This document shows positions 30,108 through 38,749 of a DNA stretch of 64,000 nucleotides, piece by piece. Position 1 is the first letter of the stretch, and each line of letters opens with the position of its first letter. A program made the position numbers and the translations under genes. The stretch is from positions 558,001 through 622,000 of the forward strand of contig NZ_JAVBIK010000001.1 in NCBI RefSeq assembly GCF_032193805.1. Direction: 5' to 3'. The notes below the pieces were generated by a model. That model did no database searches. It was given only the letters and a program-made list of their open reading frames with translations, and had not been told where the DNA came from. This stretch comes from Rhodoferax potami. Its GTDB lineage: Bacteria; Pseudomonadota; Gammaproteobacteria; Burkholderiales; Burkholderiaceae_C.

Positions 30108-30137
30108 GCTTTGGGTCGACAGCTGCCACGGGCCATT
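30108..30137 (+). repeat. 30-bp GCTTTGGGTCGAC repeat, right of kdp
   Basis: GCTTTGGGTCGACAGCTGCC followed by ACGGGCCATT, same direction as the copy at 21641-21670. It is preceded by GAATGTCTGCTTACGAGCATTC, itself a partial inverted repeat (GAATG/CATTC). Similar repeats are common between genes in many betaproteobacteria from memory. Confidence 0.65.
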
Positions 30138-30167
30138 AACCGCCATTCACCAATGCCGGGTTTCGGA

Positions 30168-30722
30168 CTATTGGTTTCGCAGAAGCTCGGCAACTGGCAA
30201 TACACGGGCGTACTCACCACTCATGTTGGCCAATGCAACACTGTGTATGTCCTCGGCGCCCCGCAGCTTGCCATCGATATCGGGTCGGTCGTAGGTGTAG
30301 CAAGCATCAGCCACAACCATGCAATCAAAGCCCAGACAGGCCGCACTGCGGACGGAAGCCTCAACGGACATGTTTGTGCTCACGCCTACGAACACCAGCG
30401 ATCGAATGCCCCGTTGGTGCAGCCAACGTTCAAGTCCGCTCTGAGAGAACGCATCGGTCACATGCTTGTCGACAACGTGTTCGTGTTCACCTGGAGCCAG
30501 TGGATCCTGAAACTCTGCTCCCGGCTGGCCTGGCCAGAACGGCGAGCCTGGTGTGCGTGACAGATGGCGGACGTGAACGATTGGGCGAGCACAGGCACGC
30601 CAGTGTTCAAGCAGTTGCCTGATGTGTGCCTCAGCTTCCGGGTTGTTGCGCGGTAAGTCGTTGACCATGCCCTTCTGCATGTCGACGATGATGAGAGCAG
30701 TGGGTTCGTGCGATGGGTTCAT
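30168..30722 (-). CDS. Isochorismatase-fold hydrolase homologue with Cys-to-Ser change
   Basis: 184 residues. The fold's catalytic triad positions are Asp14 (LIIVDMQKG), Lys86 (VVDKHVTDAF) and the nucleophile position in VGVSTNMSVEASVRSAACLG, where residue 119 is Ser (codon TCC at 30366-30368) instead of the usual Cys. Cysteine-hydrolase activity on amides is therefore doubtful; isochorismatase-like vinyl-ether chemistry does not need the Cys. The ATG overlaps the stop of the upstream phosphoesterase frame as ATGA, so the two are one transcript. Confidence 0.82.
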   Translation of the reverse strand: MNPSHEPTALIIVDMQKGMVNDLPRNNPEAEAHIRQLLEHWRACARPIVHVRHLSRTPGSPFWPGQPGAEFQDPLAPGEHEHVVDKHVTDAFSQSGLERWLHQRGIRSLVFVGVSTNMSVEASVRSAACLGFDCMVVADACYTYDRPDIDGKLRGAEDIHSVALANMSGEYARVLPVAELLRNQ

Positions 30723-31442
30723 TGCATGTATCCGGTCAACAAGGCCCGCTCCCAATCTAGGCAATTACGCAAGCGGGCAAGCTTTGCCATTTCCTGGTGG
30801 GGATAGGGCACGGTGAGTAGCTCTACCGCCCAGCCTGCAGCGCCGCGCTCGACGATGGCATAGCGGGCATCAGGCGATCCTGATTCGACGACATGGGAGT
30901 GAGGATAGTCGTCGGCATACAGCCGGCAAGCCAACACTGCCTGGGTTGACAATCAGCCCGCCGCGACGCGTGCGTACGCTGCGAACCACATGGCTGTGAC
31001 CGCACAGGATCAGCTCTGCCCCGTATTCGCCGAGTCGTTGTTCGACTTCCTCAGCCGTGGCGTTCCGCTCTGCAGTTTGCAGTAGCGTCATGTTGTCGGC
31101 GCCCGGTGCGCCATGGCAAAGAAGGACCTGTTCATTAAACTGTCGGGTGTGACTCAGTCCACCTATCCAGTCCAATTCCGGTTGCCCCAACTCAGAGCAG
31201 GCAAACCGGTCTGAGAAGCTGGCATTGGGGCTCAGATGCAAAATCTGACGTTCATGATTACCTGCCAGATTCACCCAATCTTGGCCCATCAGAAACTGTG
31301 CCGTTTCGCGCGGCAGGAGTGGACCGGACAAGCTGTCCCCCAGATTGACCACAGCATCCACACTGCGTCGCTTGAAATCGGAAACGACGGCTTGCAGGGC
31401 GGCCAAGTTGCCATGAATATCAGAAAGAACGGCGATGCGCAT
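30719..31442 (-). pseudogene. Metallophosphoesterase, interrupted by a one-base insertion
   Basis: The N-terminal frame (31442 to about 30921) carries LSDIHGNLAAL, NLGDSLSGP, AGNHERQ and CGHSHVVRS, the metal-ligand motifs of calcineurin-like phosphoesterases. After IVNPGSVGLPA the frame breaks; dropping the base at 30920 restores YADDYPHSHVV and a natural C-terminus, giving 240 residues, a normal YfcE-like length. Without correction the protein is 190 residues with a foreign tail, though all metal motifs remain. Either an assembly error or a recent mutation. Confidence 0.85.
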
Positions 31443-31652
31443 AGGGCTGGAATACTAGCAAACATGTGTCGCCGGAACTTCAATGCACGGAGTGGAAATG
31501 ATGGTGCATTTCGCAGAAAGTTCTCGGTTAGGCAGGTCGTGGGTGACCGGTGTGATTGTCCTTTTTTGGGTGCCCAGTCCGATATGGCGAATGTCTCATC
31601 TGGGTCGCAAGGCGACCACCAACCAGTGGTTGTGACCCAGGTACCGAAGGCA

Positions 31653-32411
31653 TTACGGCAAACTTTTTGCACACCTGAAGCCGATGTACACCACCGCGGT
31701 GGAGGCCGGTTTCGTTTGCAGATGATCGCGATGCATCTGGGCGGCTCCGTACCACCAGGAGCCGCCGCGCGTTGGGCGATTGGTATCTGCCGCTGGGGGC
31801 TTGCCGTCATCGGTCCATTCCCATGCATTACCTCCCATGTCCCATAGGCCATTGACGCCTGTTCGCGTGGTTCCGGTCAACACATGGCCACCGCCTCTGG
31901 AGGTGACCAAGCCACCTGCATAAGCTGCAAGCGTGTTTATGGTGCCGCAATCTCCCAGGCAGTTGGCGCCTTCAGGGCTGATTCCGGTTGGATACGGGTA
32001 GCGCGTGTCTTTCACAAAACCAGTGGTTGGAGTAGTCCGTCGTTCAATGTAAGCCGCCTCCATCCATTCGGCGTCATTGGGAAGCCGCTTACCCGCCCAT
32101 TGGCAAAATGCTTTGGCCTCATTGAACGTGATGTGCACCGCGGGTTCTCTGTCGTTTGCAGGTATCCCGTAAGGGGTGCGCCAAGTCCAACCGTTGCGTT
32201 GCACCCAACCACCCTCATAGGTACCTCCACCCCCTGCCCTTTCGGCAGTGGTGACGACCCCGGTGGCCTGCACATAGCGCGCAAATTGCGCGATGCTCAC
32301 TTCAGTGCGGTCAATGGCAAACCCTCTTATCGCCTGCATGTAATCGTTCGCCGCCTTCGCCATTGAGCCGGCAAACATCCAAAGCAGTGTGAGCATCCAT
32401 AAGTTTTTCAT
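31653..32411 (-). CDS. Exported SUMF1/FGE-fold protein lacking the catalytic Cys
   Basis: 252 residues with a signal peptide (about 1-21). The FGE-sulfatase fold is shown by GFAIDRTEVSIAQFARYVQATG, AVHITFNEAKAFCQWAGKRLPNDAEWMEAAY, GLWDMGGNAWEWTDD, PTRGGSWWYGA and IGFRCAKS. In true formylglycine-generating enzymes a Cys follows the RGGSW motif; here it is Tyr and nearby residues offer no Cys pair. It is probably a periplasmic non-enzymatic or differently acting member. The 210 bases between it and the phosphoesterase show nothing notable. Confidence 0.8.
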   Translation of the reverse strand: MKNLWMLTLLWMFAGSMAKAANDYMQAIRGFAIDRTEVSIAQFARYVQATGVVTTAERAGGGGTYEGGWVQRNGWTWRTPYGIPANDREPAVHITFNEAKAFCQWAGKRLPNDAEWMEAAYIERRTTPTTGFVKDTRYPYPTGISPEGANCLGDCGTINTLAAYAGGLVTSRGGGHVLTGTTRTGVNGLWDMGGNAWEWTDDGKPPAADTNRPTRGGSWWYGAAQMHRDHLQTKPASTAVVYIGFRCAKSLP

Positions 32412-32441
32412 AGGGTAATTCTGACGTCAGTCCAATCACCC

Positions 32442-34556
32442 GTGTTCCCCTCCACCATCGGTGACAAGGAAGGGCTGATATTCTTGCGCACCTTGCCAGA
32501 CACTGCCGCACAAATGGGCGCGTTGGGCCCTCTCAAAATTCGGAGCTTTCAAATATCTATTCCATCGGTTGACTCCACCCCCACCTCTACCGACCGTGGC
32601 ACTGTGGAGCAAGAGTTGCTCCGCGTGCAGGCCCTCATGCAACTGGAGCAGAAAGAAGACCTGGCGCAATTCAAGCTTAAAAGCGCAAAGGTCAGTGTCC
32701 AGGAGCGCCAAAAGCGTGGCCTCACCTGGTATCCCGTCACCATTACCAACGAAGACACCGGCTTTGGCGGCAAAGTGGTGATGGAGTTGGAGCGCGCGCC
32801 GAGTCAGCAGGGCTTGCATTTGTTTCAAGTGGGAAGCAATGCGTCTCTGTTTGCCAATCTATCGGGCCACTCAAAAGAAGACCAGCCCACGCTTCCTGGT
32901 GTGATCACCAGCGTGCGGCGCAACAAGCTGTCGCTCACCACGAACAAGGCCGACTTGCCTGACTGGGTGTTGGATGGCGGCAAGCTGGGCATTGACCTCA
33001 CCTTTGACGAAGTGAGTTACCGCGAGATGGAGCGCGCTTTGGCTGAGGTCACCCGCGCCCGTGGCGACCGGCTGGCCGAGCTACGCGATGTACTGCTGGG
33101 CGCGCAGCAACCGCGCTTTCGGGAGCCCAAGACCGACGACCTGCTCTACCCTAGCCCGCTGAACGAGTCGCAGCTGGCGGCGGTGCGCCATGTAGTCGCG
33201 GCTCACGATGTGGCCATCATTCACGGCCCACCCGGAACCGGCAAAACCACCACGCTGGTGCAAGCCATTCTGGAAACCACCCGGCGTGAGCGGCGGGTGT
33301 TGGTGTGCGCCCCCTCGAACACGGCGGTAGACCTGCTCACTGAAAAGCTGGCCGAGCGCGGCGTCAACGTGATCCGCCTGGGCAACCCCAGCCGTGTGTC
33401 AGAGCTGCTGTTGAAGCACACCCTCGATGCCCGGGTGATGGCCCATGGCAGCTACAGCAAGATGCGGGCGATGCGCCAAACTGCAGACCAGTACCGCGAA
33501 ACCGCCAGTGAATACGTTCGCAACTTTGGCTTCGAGGAACGTCAGCAGCGCCGGCTGCTGAAGGAAGAGGCGCGCGCGCTGTACCAAGCAGCCGACGATT
33601 TGGAGCGCTTTATGACCGATGACGTGCTCGACTCGGTGCAGGTTATCACCTGCACCCTGGTGGGCGCGGCCAACCGCAGCATCAGGCACTTTACCTTTGA
33701 GACTGTTTTCATCGACGAAGCTGCTCAGGCCCTGGAGCCCGGATGCTGGATACCGATTGCCAAGGGCGAGCGGGTGATCCTGGCTGGCGACCACCACCAG
33801 CTGCCCCCCACTGTCAAGAGCGAAAAAGCCGCCCGCGAGGGTCTGCGTGAGACCCTGTTTGAGAAGTGCATCAAACGCCACCCGACCACAGCGCGCATGC
33901 TCACGGTGCAGTACCGCATGCATGAGCACATCATGGGTTTTAGCTCCGAGCATTTCTACAACGGCCAGTTGGAGGCGCACCCCAGCGTGCGCCACGCCGA
34001 CCTGGGTGCATTCGACATGAGTTTCGCGTCCGAACAGCCTGTAGAGTTTCTCGACACAGCCGGTTTTGGCTTCTCTGAAATCACCATTCCCGAAAGTCGC
34101 TCCACAGCCAACCCGGAAGAAGCCGACCTATTGCTCAAGCGGCTCACCCAATTGCTAGCGCTGCACACCCCAGCCGACGATGAGACAAAACGCCTCTCTA
34201 TCGGCGTGATTGCGCCCTACCGTGCCCAGATCAACTATTTGAAAGACACCCTCGAGGAGAGCGCTGCGCTCAGCGGCTTGTTGCAAACCCGCATATTGAG
34301 CGTGGGCACGGTCGATTCGTTTCAGGGCCAGGAGCGCGACATCATTGCTATCTCACTGACGCGCAGCAATAACCACGGGGAAATCGGCTTTCTGGCGGAC
34401 ATTCGCCGCATGAACGTGGGCATGACCCGCGCTCGCCGCAAGCTGTTGCTGGTGGGGGATTCGTCTACGCTGAGTAGCCATCCCTTTTTCAAGGAACTGC
34501 TGGCCTACGTGAAGCGCATTGGCGGCTATCGCACAGCTTGGGAAATTGTGGACTAG
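32442..34556 (+). CDS. IGHMBP2/UPF1-like superfamily 1 DNA/RNA helicase
   Basis: Up to 704 residues. An N-terminal beta-rich domain (about 45-190) precedes a helicase core with Walker A IIHGPPGTGKTTTLV, motif Ia CAPSNTAVDLL, Walker B FIDEAAQALEP, motif III LAGDHHQLPPTV, YRMHEHIM, GTVDSFQGQERD and GMTRARRKLL. This is the UPF1-like branch that moves 5' to 3' on DNA or RNA. The start is uncertain: GTG at 32442 has no clear ribosome-binding site and an ATG at 32514 is an alternative. Bacterial roles are not established. Confidence 0.88.
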   Translation: MFPSTIGDKEGLIFLRTLPDTAAQMGALGPLKIRSFQISIPSVDSTPTSTDRGTVEQELLRVQALMQLEQKEDLAQFKLKSAKVSVQERQKRGLTWYPVTITNEDTGFGGKVVMELERAPSQQGLHLFQVGSNASLFANLSGHSKEDQPTLPGVITSVRRNKLSLTTNKADLPDWVLDGGKLGIDLTFDEVSYREMERALAEVTRARGDRLAELRDVLLGAQQPRFREPKTDDLLYPSPLNESQLAAVRHVVAAHDVAIIHGPPGTGKTTTLVQAILETTRRERRVLVCAPSNTAVDLLTEKLAERGVNVIRLGNPSRVSELLLKHTLDARVMAHGSYSKMRAMRQTADQYRETASEYVRNFGFEERQQRRLLKEEARALYQAADDLERFMTDDVLDSVQVITCTLVGAANRSIRHFTFETVFIDEAAQALEPGCWIPIAKGERVILAGDHHQLPPTVKSEKAAREGLRETLFEKCIKRHPTTARMLTVQYRMHEHIMGFSSEHFYNGQLEAHPSVRHADLGAFDMSFASEQPVEFLDTAGFGFSEITIPESRSTANPEEADLLLKRLTQLLALHTPADDETKRLSIGVIAPYRAQINYLKDTLEESAALSGLLQTRILSVGTVDSFQGQERDIIAISLTRSNNHGEIGFLADIRRMNVGMTRARRKLLLVGDSSTLSSHPFFKELLAYVKRIGGYRTAWEIVD

Positions 34557-34575
34557 CTGGGCGCAAGGGCTTGAT

Positions 34576-35190
34576 TTACTTGGCTGAGCGCATGGCTTGC
34601 GCCAATTCCGCGTGACCTTGGCGGACCAATTCATCTGCTGCATGGAGGCGGTCGCGGTCTTCCCGGTTTTGGCTCAGCTTGGCTTTGCCCTCCATGCGGG
34701 TGATGGTGATCTCTATCCCCACAATCGCTTTGAGCATTCCGTCGATGAACTCGGGAGCGGAGTCGCCCATCTTCCAGGGCTTGGACTCTCTGACCTCGTG
34801 GGTGCGTGTCAGCCGGCCCACCACTCCGCGTACGAATTTCTCTTTGTCCTGCACCGCCAGTCGCCCGTGCACATGCACAACCTCATAGTTCCAGGTCGGC
34901 ACCAAACGGTGTGTCTCGTGTTTGCTGGGATACCAGTTGGGGGAAACATAGCCCTCATCCGCGCGAAAAATCACCAGTACGTCTGCACCGTCTTTGGATT
35001 GCTGCCAGACAGGATTGGCCCGAGCCACATGGGCGGTGAGCACACCACGCTCGGCGTGGAGTTCAAACGGAATGTGGTTCGCATCCAGCCCCTCAGGCGT
35101 CATGGTGACCAGAACACCGAGCGGGTGCGCCTAGATGATCTTGTGCATGACGTCAGCGCTTTTGATGGCAAAGTGATCGGGGATGTACAT
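34576..35190 (-). pseudogene. PaiB-family FMN-binding protein with an in-frame amber codon
   Basis: Reading from the ATG at 35190 gives MYIPDHFAIKSADVMHKII, a TAG at 35133-35131, then AHPLGVLVTMTPEGLDANHIPFEL and the rest of a normal PaiB protein; the total of 204 codons is the family length. Homologues have a coding residue at the TAG (IRAHPLG type). Motifs SPNWYPSKHETHRLVPTWNYEVVHVHG and the C-terminal helices are intact. A shortened 175-residue product could start at 35103 but would lack the first strands of the flavin-binding barrel. Confidence 0.85.
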
Positions 35191-35318
35191 GGTGTGAACT
35201 CGAATCCAAAGAACAAGAGGTACAAAATTCGGCAATAAGCGAAGATTCCCATCCCAGCATCCGGCAGCATATCAGCCAGTTGCTGTATTGAGCCGCCTTT
35301 CATTTTAGGTATCAAATA

Positions 35319-35371
35319 GGGCTTCAGCCCAATTTAAATATGCGCGAGTAGCTATTTTTTTGATAGCAATT
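35319..35371 (+). repeat. Interspersed element, copy 4
   Basis: GGGCTTCAGCCCAATTTAAA then TATGCGCGAGTAGCTATTTT and TTTGATAGCAATTC. It lies between two genes on the minus strand, ending 18 bases from the stop of the CorA-like gene. GGGCTTCAGCCC adds a small hairpin of its own. Confidence 0.75.
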
Positions 35372-35388
35372 CGCGCGACTGCATCCAC

Positions 35389-37047
35389 TCAATTCCTGTC
35401 GCGATCCCGCGACCAAATAGCGGCGAAGGCCTTTAGCTTGGTCCATGGGCTTACGCGCTCTTCGGACAGCACATCCAGAAAATCTGACAAGCGCTTGGAC
35501 TTGGCCATGGTGTACACCGTGAGCGCAGTCGTCACCACAAACACCACCGCAAACACCAGCACCTTGCGGGACACAGGGGCATCCGCCTCGGCCAACAGGT
35601 TCATGCCTAAAAAGCCAGTAGTGATGGTGCCTATCAGGCCCAGGATAGTGACCACTGTTAGGCGCACCACGGTGTTGGCTTGGCGGCGCAGGCTGTCAGC
35701 CTCTAGGTAGTTGTTCATGTCGGCAATGCGCTCTTTGACTTCGGCGTATAGCGGGTCCAACCCGAGGTGCTGCGCACACTTGGCAAACAGTGCGCGGGTC
35801 TGGGCTTGCTCCGAGATCTCGTGAAACCAATAGCGGTGGGTAAAGCGCAAAAAGCTGGCAAATGTGCTGCGGATGCTGCGCTTGAATGCGCGCACGCTGC
35901 CAGGGTCGCTGATGTTGAGGTTGCGCAACGTCTCAGCCAGCCGATCTGAAAACATCAAGAGCGCGGCCTTCTGAAAGTGCGCAATCAAAAACAGCAAGAA
36001 ATGCTGGTGCCTGAACTGCGCCAACACACCCCGGTCCCGGCACGAGAAAAACTGGCTCATGGCATCGCCCACCACCACCAGCGAATGGCCGGTGCAGAGG
36101 TAGCGGGTGTGGGGCGCTGCACCACCGGCGGTCCAGAACCGGTCGTAGCAATAGCGCTCCTCAAAGTCCTGCAGATGGTCGTTGGCAAACGGCAGCGCAG
36201 CTTCGCCATCGGCACTGCCCGCACCGGTGACCAAGCCGAGGCGCACAAAATCGCTACGGCTCAGTGTCTGCGGGTCGTCTACGGCCAAGTAGCCCAGTAG
36301 GGGCATGCGGTAGTACTCGATCTGCCGGTAGCGCAATGCGCCCACCTGGTCCGAGTGGTCGCTCACCAGCGGCTGCAGCAGCCAATCCCAGTGGGCAGCA
36401 ATGCGGGGCGCGCGGTGGCGGGCCACATGCGACATGAACAGATCGGGCTGGCCTGCATCCGACTGCGCAAGCACCTGGCCCTGAGCACCCAGCCACTCGG
36501 CCTGATGCAGGCAATGCTGTGCCTGCCCCTGCGTATCCCAGCCCGAGGGGTAGCCGCGGCCAAAGCGGTAAAGCAACTCTTGCGCGTGGGTGAGCGGCAG
36601 GTTATCGCCCGCCACCTCCACATTAAGCAGCACCAGGTCCAGATCCAAAAAGAAATACAGGTCGACGTGCACCACGCTCAGGGTCATGGGCTCAGCCCCG
36701 GGCCGCAACACCACCCGGACGGCGCTGACGTCGTGCCGGCGGAACACCCGCATGGGCGAGCCGTGCACCTGCCCTCCGCTTTTTGCATGACCCTCGCCAT
36801 ACAAAAAGCGCTGCACATAAGGCAAGAAAGTCACGAACTCGTTGTAGTGCCGCTCGTGGAAGTTGCAGGCGTCGCCGGTGTACTCGTCCACCACCTCGCG
36901 CCACGGACTGGCATCGCCCATGGCAGACAAGATTTCCCACGGTTTGGCGTGCCTGCCCTCGCCCCCCCGCACCGGCATCAGCCGCAAGGGCCACAACAAG
37001 ATTTGACCGAAATGGCGAACGCGGTGGGGGGCTTCAGGCGTGTGCAT
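35389..37047 (-). CDS. CorA-like membrane protein with a long N-terminal domain
   Basis: 552 residues. The C-terminal part has two membrane helices (about 465-485 and 497-517), the first ending in TGFLGMNLL, the GMN signature of CorA/Mrs2 divalent-cation channels. The helical stretch before it (KERIADMNNYLEADSLRRQANTVVRLTVV) fits the CorA stalk. The N-terminal region of about 340 residues has several Trp/His-rich segments and is longer than in standard CorA. A cation channel is a reasonable inference. It follows hutH by 43 bases on the same strand. Confidence 0.65.
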   Translation of the reverse strand: MHTPEAPHRVRHFGQILLWPLRLMPVRGGEGRHAKPWEILSAMGDASPWREVVDEYTGDACNFHERHYNEFVTFLPYVQRFLYGEGHAKSGGQVHGSPMRVFRRHDVSAVRVVLRPGAEPMTLSVVHVDLYFFLDLDLVLLNVEVAGDNLPLTHAQELLYRFGRGYPSGWDTQGQAQHCLHQAEWLGAQGQVLAQSDAGQPDLFMSHVARHRAPRIAAHWDWLLQPLVSDHSDQVGALRYRQIEYYRMPLLGYLAVDDPQTLSRSDFVRLGLVTGAGSADGEAALPFANDHLQDFEERYCYDRFWTAGGAAPHTRYLCTGHSLVVVGDAMSQFFSCRDRGVLAQFRHQHFLLFLIAHFQKAALLMFSDRLAETLRNLNISDPGSVRAFKRSIRSTFASFLRFTHRYWFHEISEQAQTRALFAKCAQHLGLDPLYAEVKERIADMNNYLEADSLRRQANTVVRLTVVTILGLIGTITTGFLGMNLLAEADAPVSRKVLVFAVVFVVTTALTVYTMAKSKRLSDFLDVLSEERVSPWTKLKAFAAIWSRDRDRN

Positions 37048-37090
37048 GGCGGCCAGTATCGCACTGGCCGCTGCGGTTGAAAACCGGGCT

Positions 37091-38638
37091 TTAATCCGGA
37101 ATCCAGAGGGCCGGCAAGCCGCCCAAAGGCTTCAGCAGTTGGGCCACCGCGCCGCTTTGTACCAGTTGAGTTGCATGCGCAATGTCAGGCGCCAGGTAGC
37201 GGTCCACATGGTGGGCAGCGATGTCCTTGCGCAGCAGGGCGTGCACCTCTTCCAGAATGGGCGAACTGGTCAGCGGGCGCAAAAACTCGATGCCTTGCGC
37301 GGCCGCCAGCAACTCAATCCCGAGGATGTGCGCGGTGTTGTGGATCATGTTTTGCAAACGGCGTGCCGCAAAGGTGGCCATGGACACATGGTCTTCCTGG
37401 TTGGCACTGGTGGGCAGGCTGTCCACGCTGGCGGGATGGGCCAGCGATTTGTTTTCAGACGCCAGTGCCGCGGCCGTGACGTGCGCAATCATGAAGCCGC
37501 TGTTCAGGCCCGCATCGGCGGTCAGGAAAGCCGGCAGGCGCGACACGCTGCTGTCGATCAACATGGCAATGCGGCGCTCGGCAATCGCGCCCACTTCGGC
37601 AATGGCCAGGGCCATGCCATCAGCCGCCAAAGCGACCGGCTCGGCATGGAAGTTGCCACCTGAAATCATGGCGCCGTCTTCAGGGAACACGAGCGGGTTG
37701 TCGGTGACGGCGTTCGCCTCAATCAGCAGCACGCGGGCCGCGTGGCGAAGTTGGTCCACACAAGCGCCCACCACCTGCGGCTGGCAGCGCAGGCAATACG
37801 GGTCTTGCACGCGGTCATCGCCCTCGGCGTGGCTGGCGCGTATGGCGCTGCCCTTGAGCAGTTCGCGGTAGTACTGGGCCACGTCGATCTGGCCCGGCTG
37901 GCCGCGCACCGCATGGATGCGCGGGTCAAATGGGCCGTCGCTGCCACGGGCAGCGTCCAACGTGAGTGCGCCAATCACCAGCGCGGCCTCAAGCACCGGC
38001 TCGAAGGCCAGCAGCCCGTGCAAGGCCAGCGCGGTGGACGTTTGGGTGCCGTTGATCAGGGCCAGGCCTTCTTTGGCTTCCAGCGTCAGTGGGGCAATGC
38101 CGGCGGCTTGCAGGGCTTGCAGGGCGGGCACGCGCACGCCGTCAACCAGCATGTCGCCTTCGCCCATCAGCGCCAGGGTCATGTGCGACAACGGCGCCAA
38201 ATCGCCCGAGGCACCCACCGAGCCTTGCGAGGGCACGCAGGGCACCAAGCCCGCGTTGTGCACCGCCAAAATGGTGTCCATCACCACCTCGCGGCAGCCC
38301 GAGTAGCCGCGCGCCAGGCTGGCGGCCTTGGTGGCCATCATCAGCCGCATGATGGGAGCCGCCAGCGGCTCGCCCACGCCCACGCTGTGGCTGCGTATCA
38401 GGTTGCGCTGCAGAGTGTCGAGCTGGTCTTTGTCGATGCGCTTGTTGGCCAGCTTGCCGAAGCCGGTGTTCACGCCATAGACCGGCGCGTCGCCATCGGC
38501 TGCCGCCTTGACCAGCGCATGGGCGGCGCGGATGTTGACGCGCGCAGATTCGGGCAGGCTCAGCTGGCACACGCCGGCGTGGATGAGGCCGAGTTCGTCC
38601 AGCGTGATCTTGCCGGGGTTAAGGATGAGAGAAGTCAT
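37091..38638 (-). CDS. hutH: Histidine ammonia-lyase
   Basis: 515 residues. It deaminates L-histidine to urocanate. [15 protein letters not shown] contains Ala143-Ser144-Gly145, which cyclises into the MIO electrophile. [12 protein letters not shown] and the specificity segment [14 protein letters not shown] (Ser-His as in true histidine lyases rather than the His-His or His-Leu of tyrosine or phenylalanine lyases) support the call. It lies downstream of hutU on the same strand. Confidence 0.97.
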   Translation of the reverse strand: MTSLILNPGKITLDELGLIHAGVCQLSLPESARVNIRAAHALVKAAADGDAPVYGVNTGFGKLANKRIDKDQLDTLQRNLIRSHSVGVGEPLAAPIMRLMMATKAASLARGYSGCREVVMDTILAVHNAGLVPCVPSQGSVGASGDLAPLSHMTLALMGEGDMLVDGVRVPALQALQAAGIAPLTLEAKEGLALINGTQTSTALALHGLLAFEPVLEAALVIGALTLDAARGSDGPFDPRIHAVRGQPGQIDVAQYYRELLKGSAIRASHAEGDDRVQDPYCLRCQPQVVGACVDQLRHAARVLLIEANAVTDNPLVFPEDGAMISGGNFHAEPVALAADGMALAIAEVGAIAERRIAMLIDSSVSRLPAFLTADAGLNSGFMIAHVTAAALASENKSLAHPASVDSLPTSANQEDHVSMATFAARRLQNMIHNTAHILGIELLAAAQGIEFLRPLTSSPILEEVHALLRKDIAAHHVDRYLAPDIAHATQLVQSGAVAQLLKPLGGLPALWIPD

Positions 38639-38709
38639 AGGTATGTCCGGAGTAAGTGTCTTTGTTCAGGGACACCGCAGAACCGGCTTTGCCGGGCTGC
38701 AGGTGTCGT

Positions 38710-38743
38710 CCCCTGGAGGGGAAGCGCCGAAGGCGCTCAGGGG
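38710..38743. repeat. Hairpin between hutU and hutH
   Basis: Nested inverted repeat: outer arms CCCCTG (38710-38715) and CAGGGG (38738-38743), inner arms GCGCC and GGCGC around GAA. It lies in the 111-base gap between hutU and hutH and could modulate mRNA stability or partly terminate. GC-rich hairpins of this form recur between genes in this bacterial family from memory. Confidence 0.6.
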
Positions 38744-38749
38744 TGTTTC

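Noticed and set aside
21641..30137. The kdp operon as a composite transposon
   Set aside because: The flanking repeats are only 30 bases, direct, imperfect, and no transposase or target duplication is seen. Kept only as a repeat observation.
34576..35103. PaiB protein as an intact gene starting at 35103
   Set aside because: Continuation upstream of the TAG matches the family N-terminus through to an ATG at 35190, so the short frame is better seen as the remainder of an interrupted gene.
37091..38638. HutH as a tyrosine ammonia-lyase supplying the PYP chromophore
   Set aside because: The specificity segment reads RSHSVGVG, the histidine-lyase type, and the gene is in a complete hut locus.
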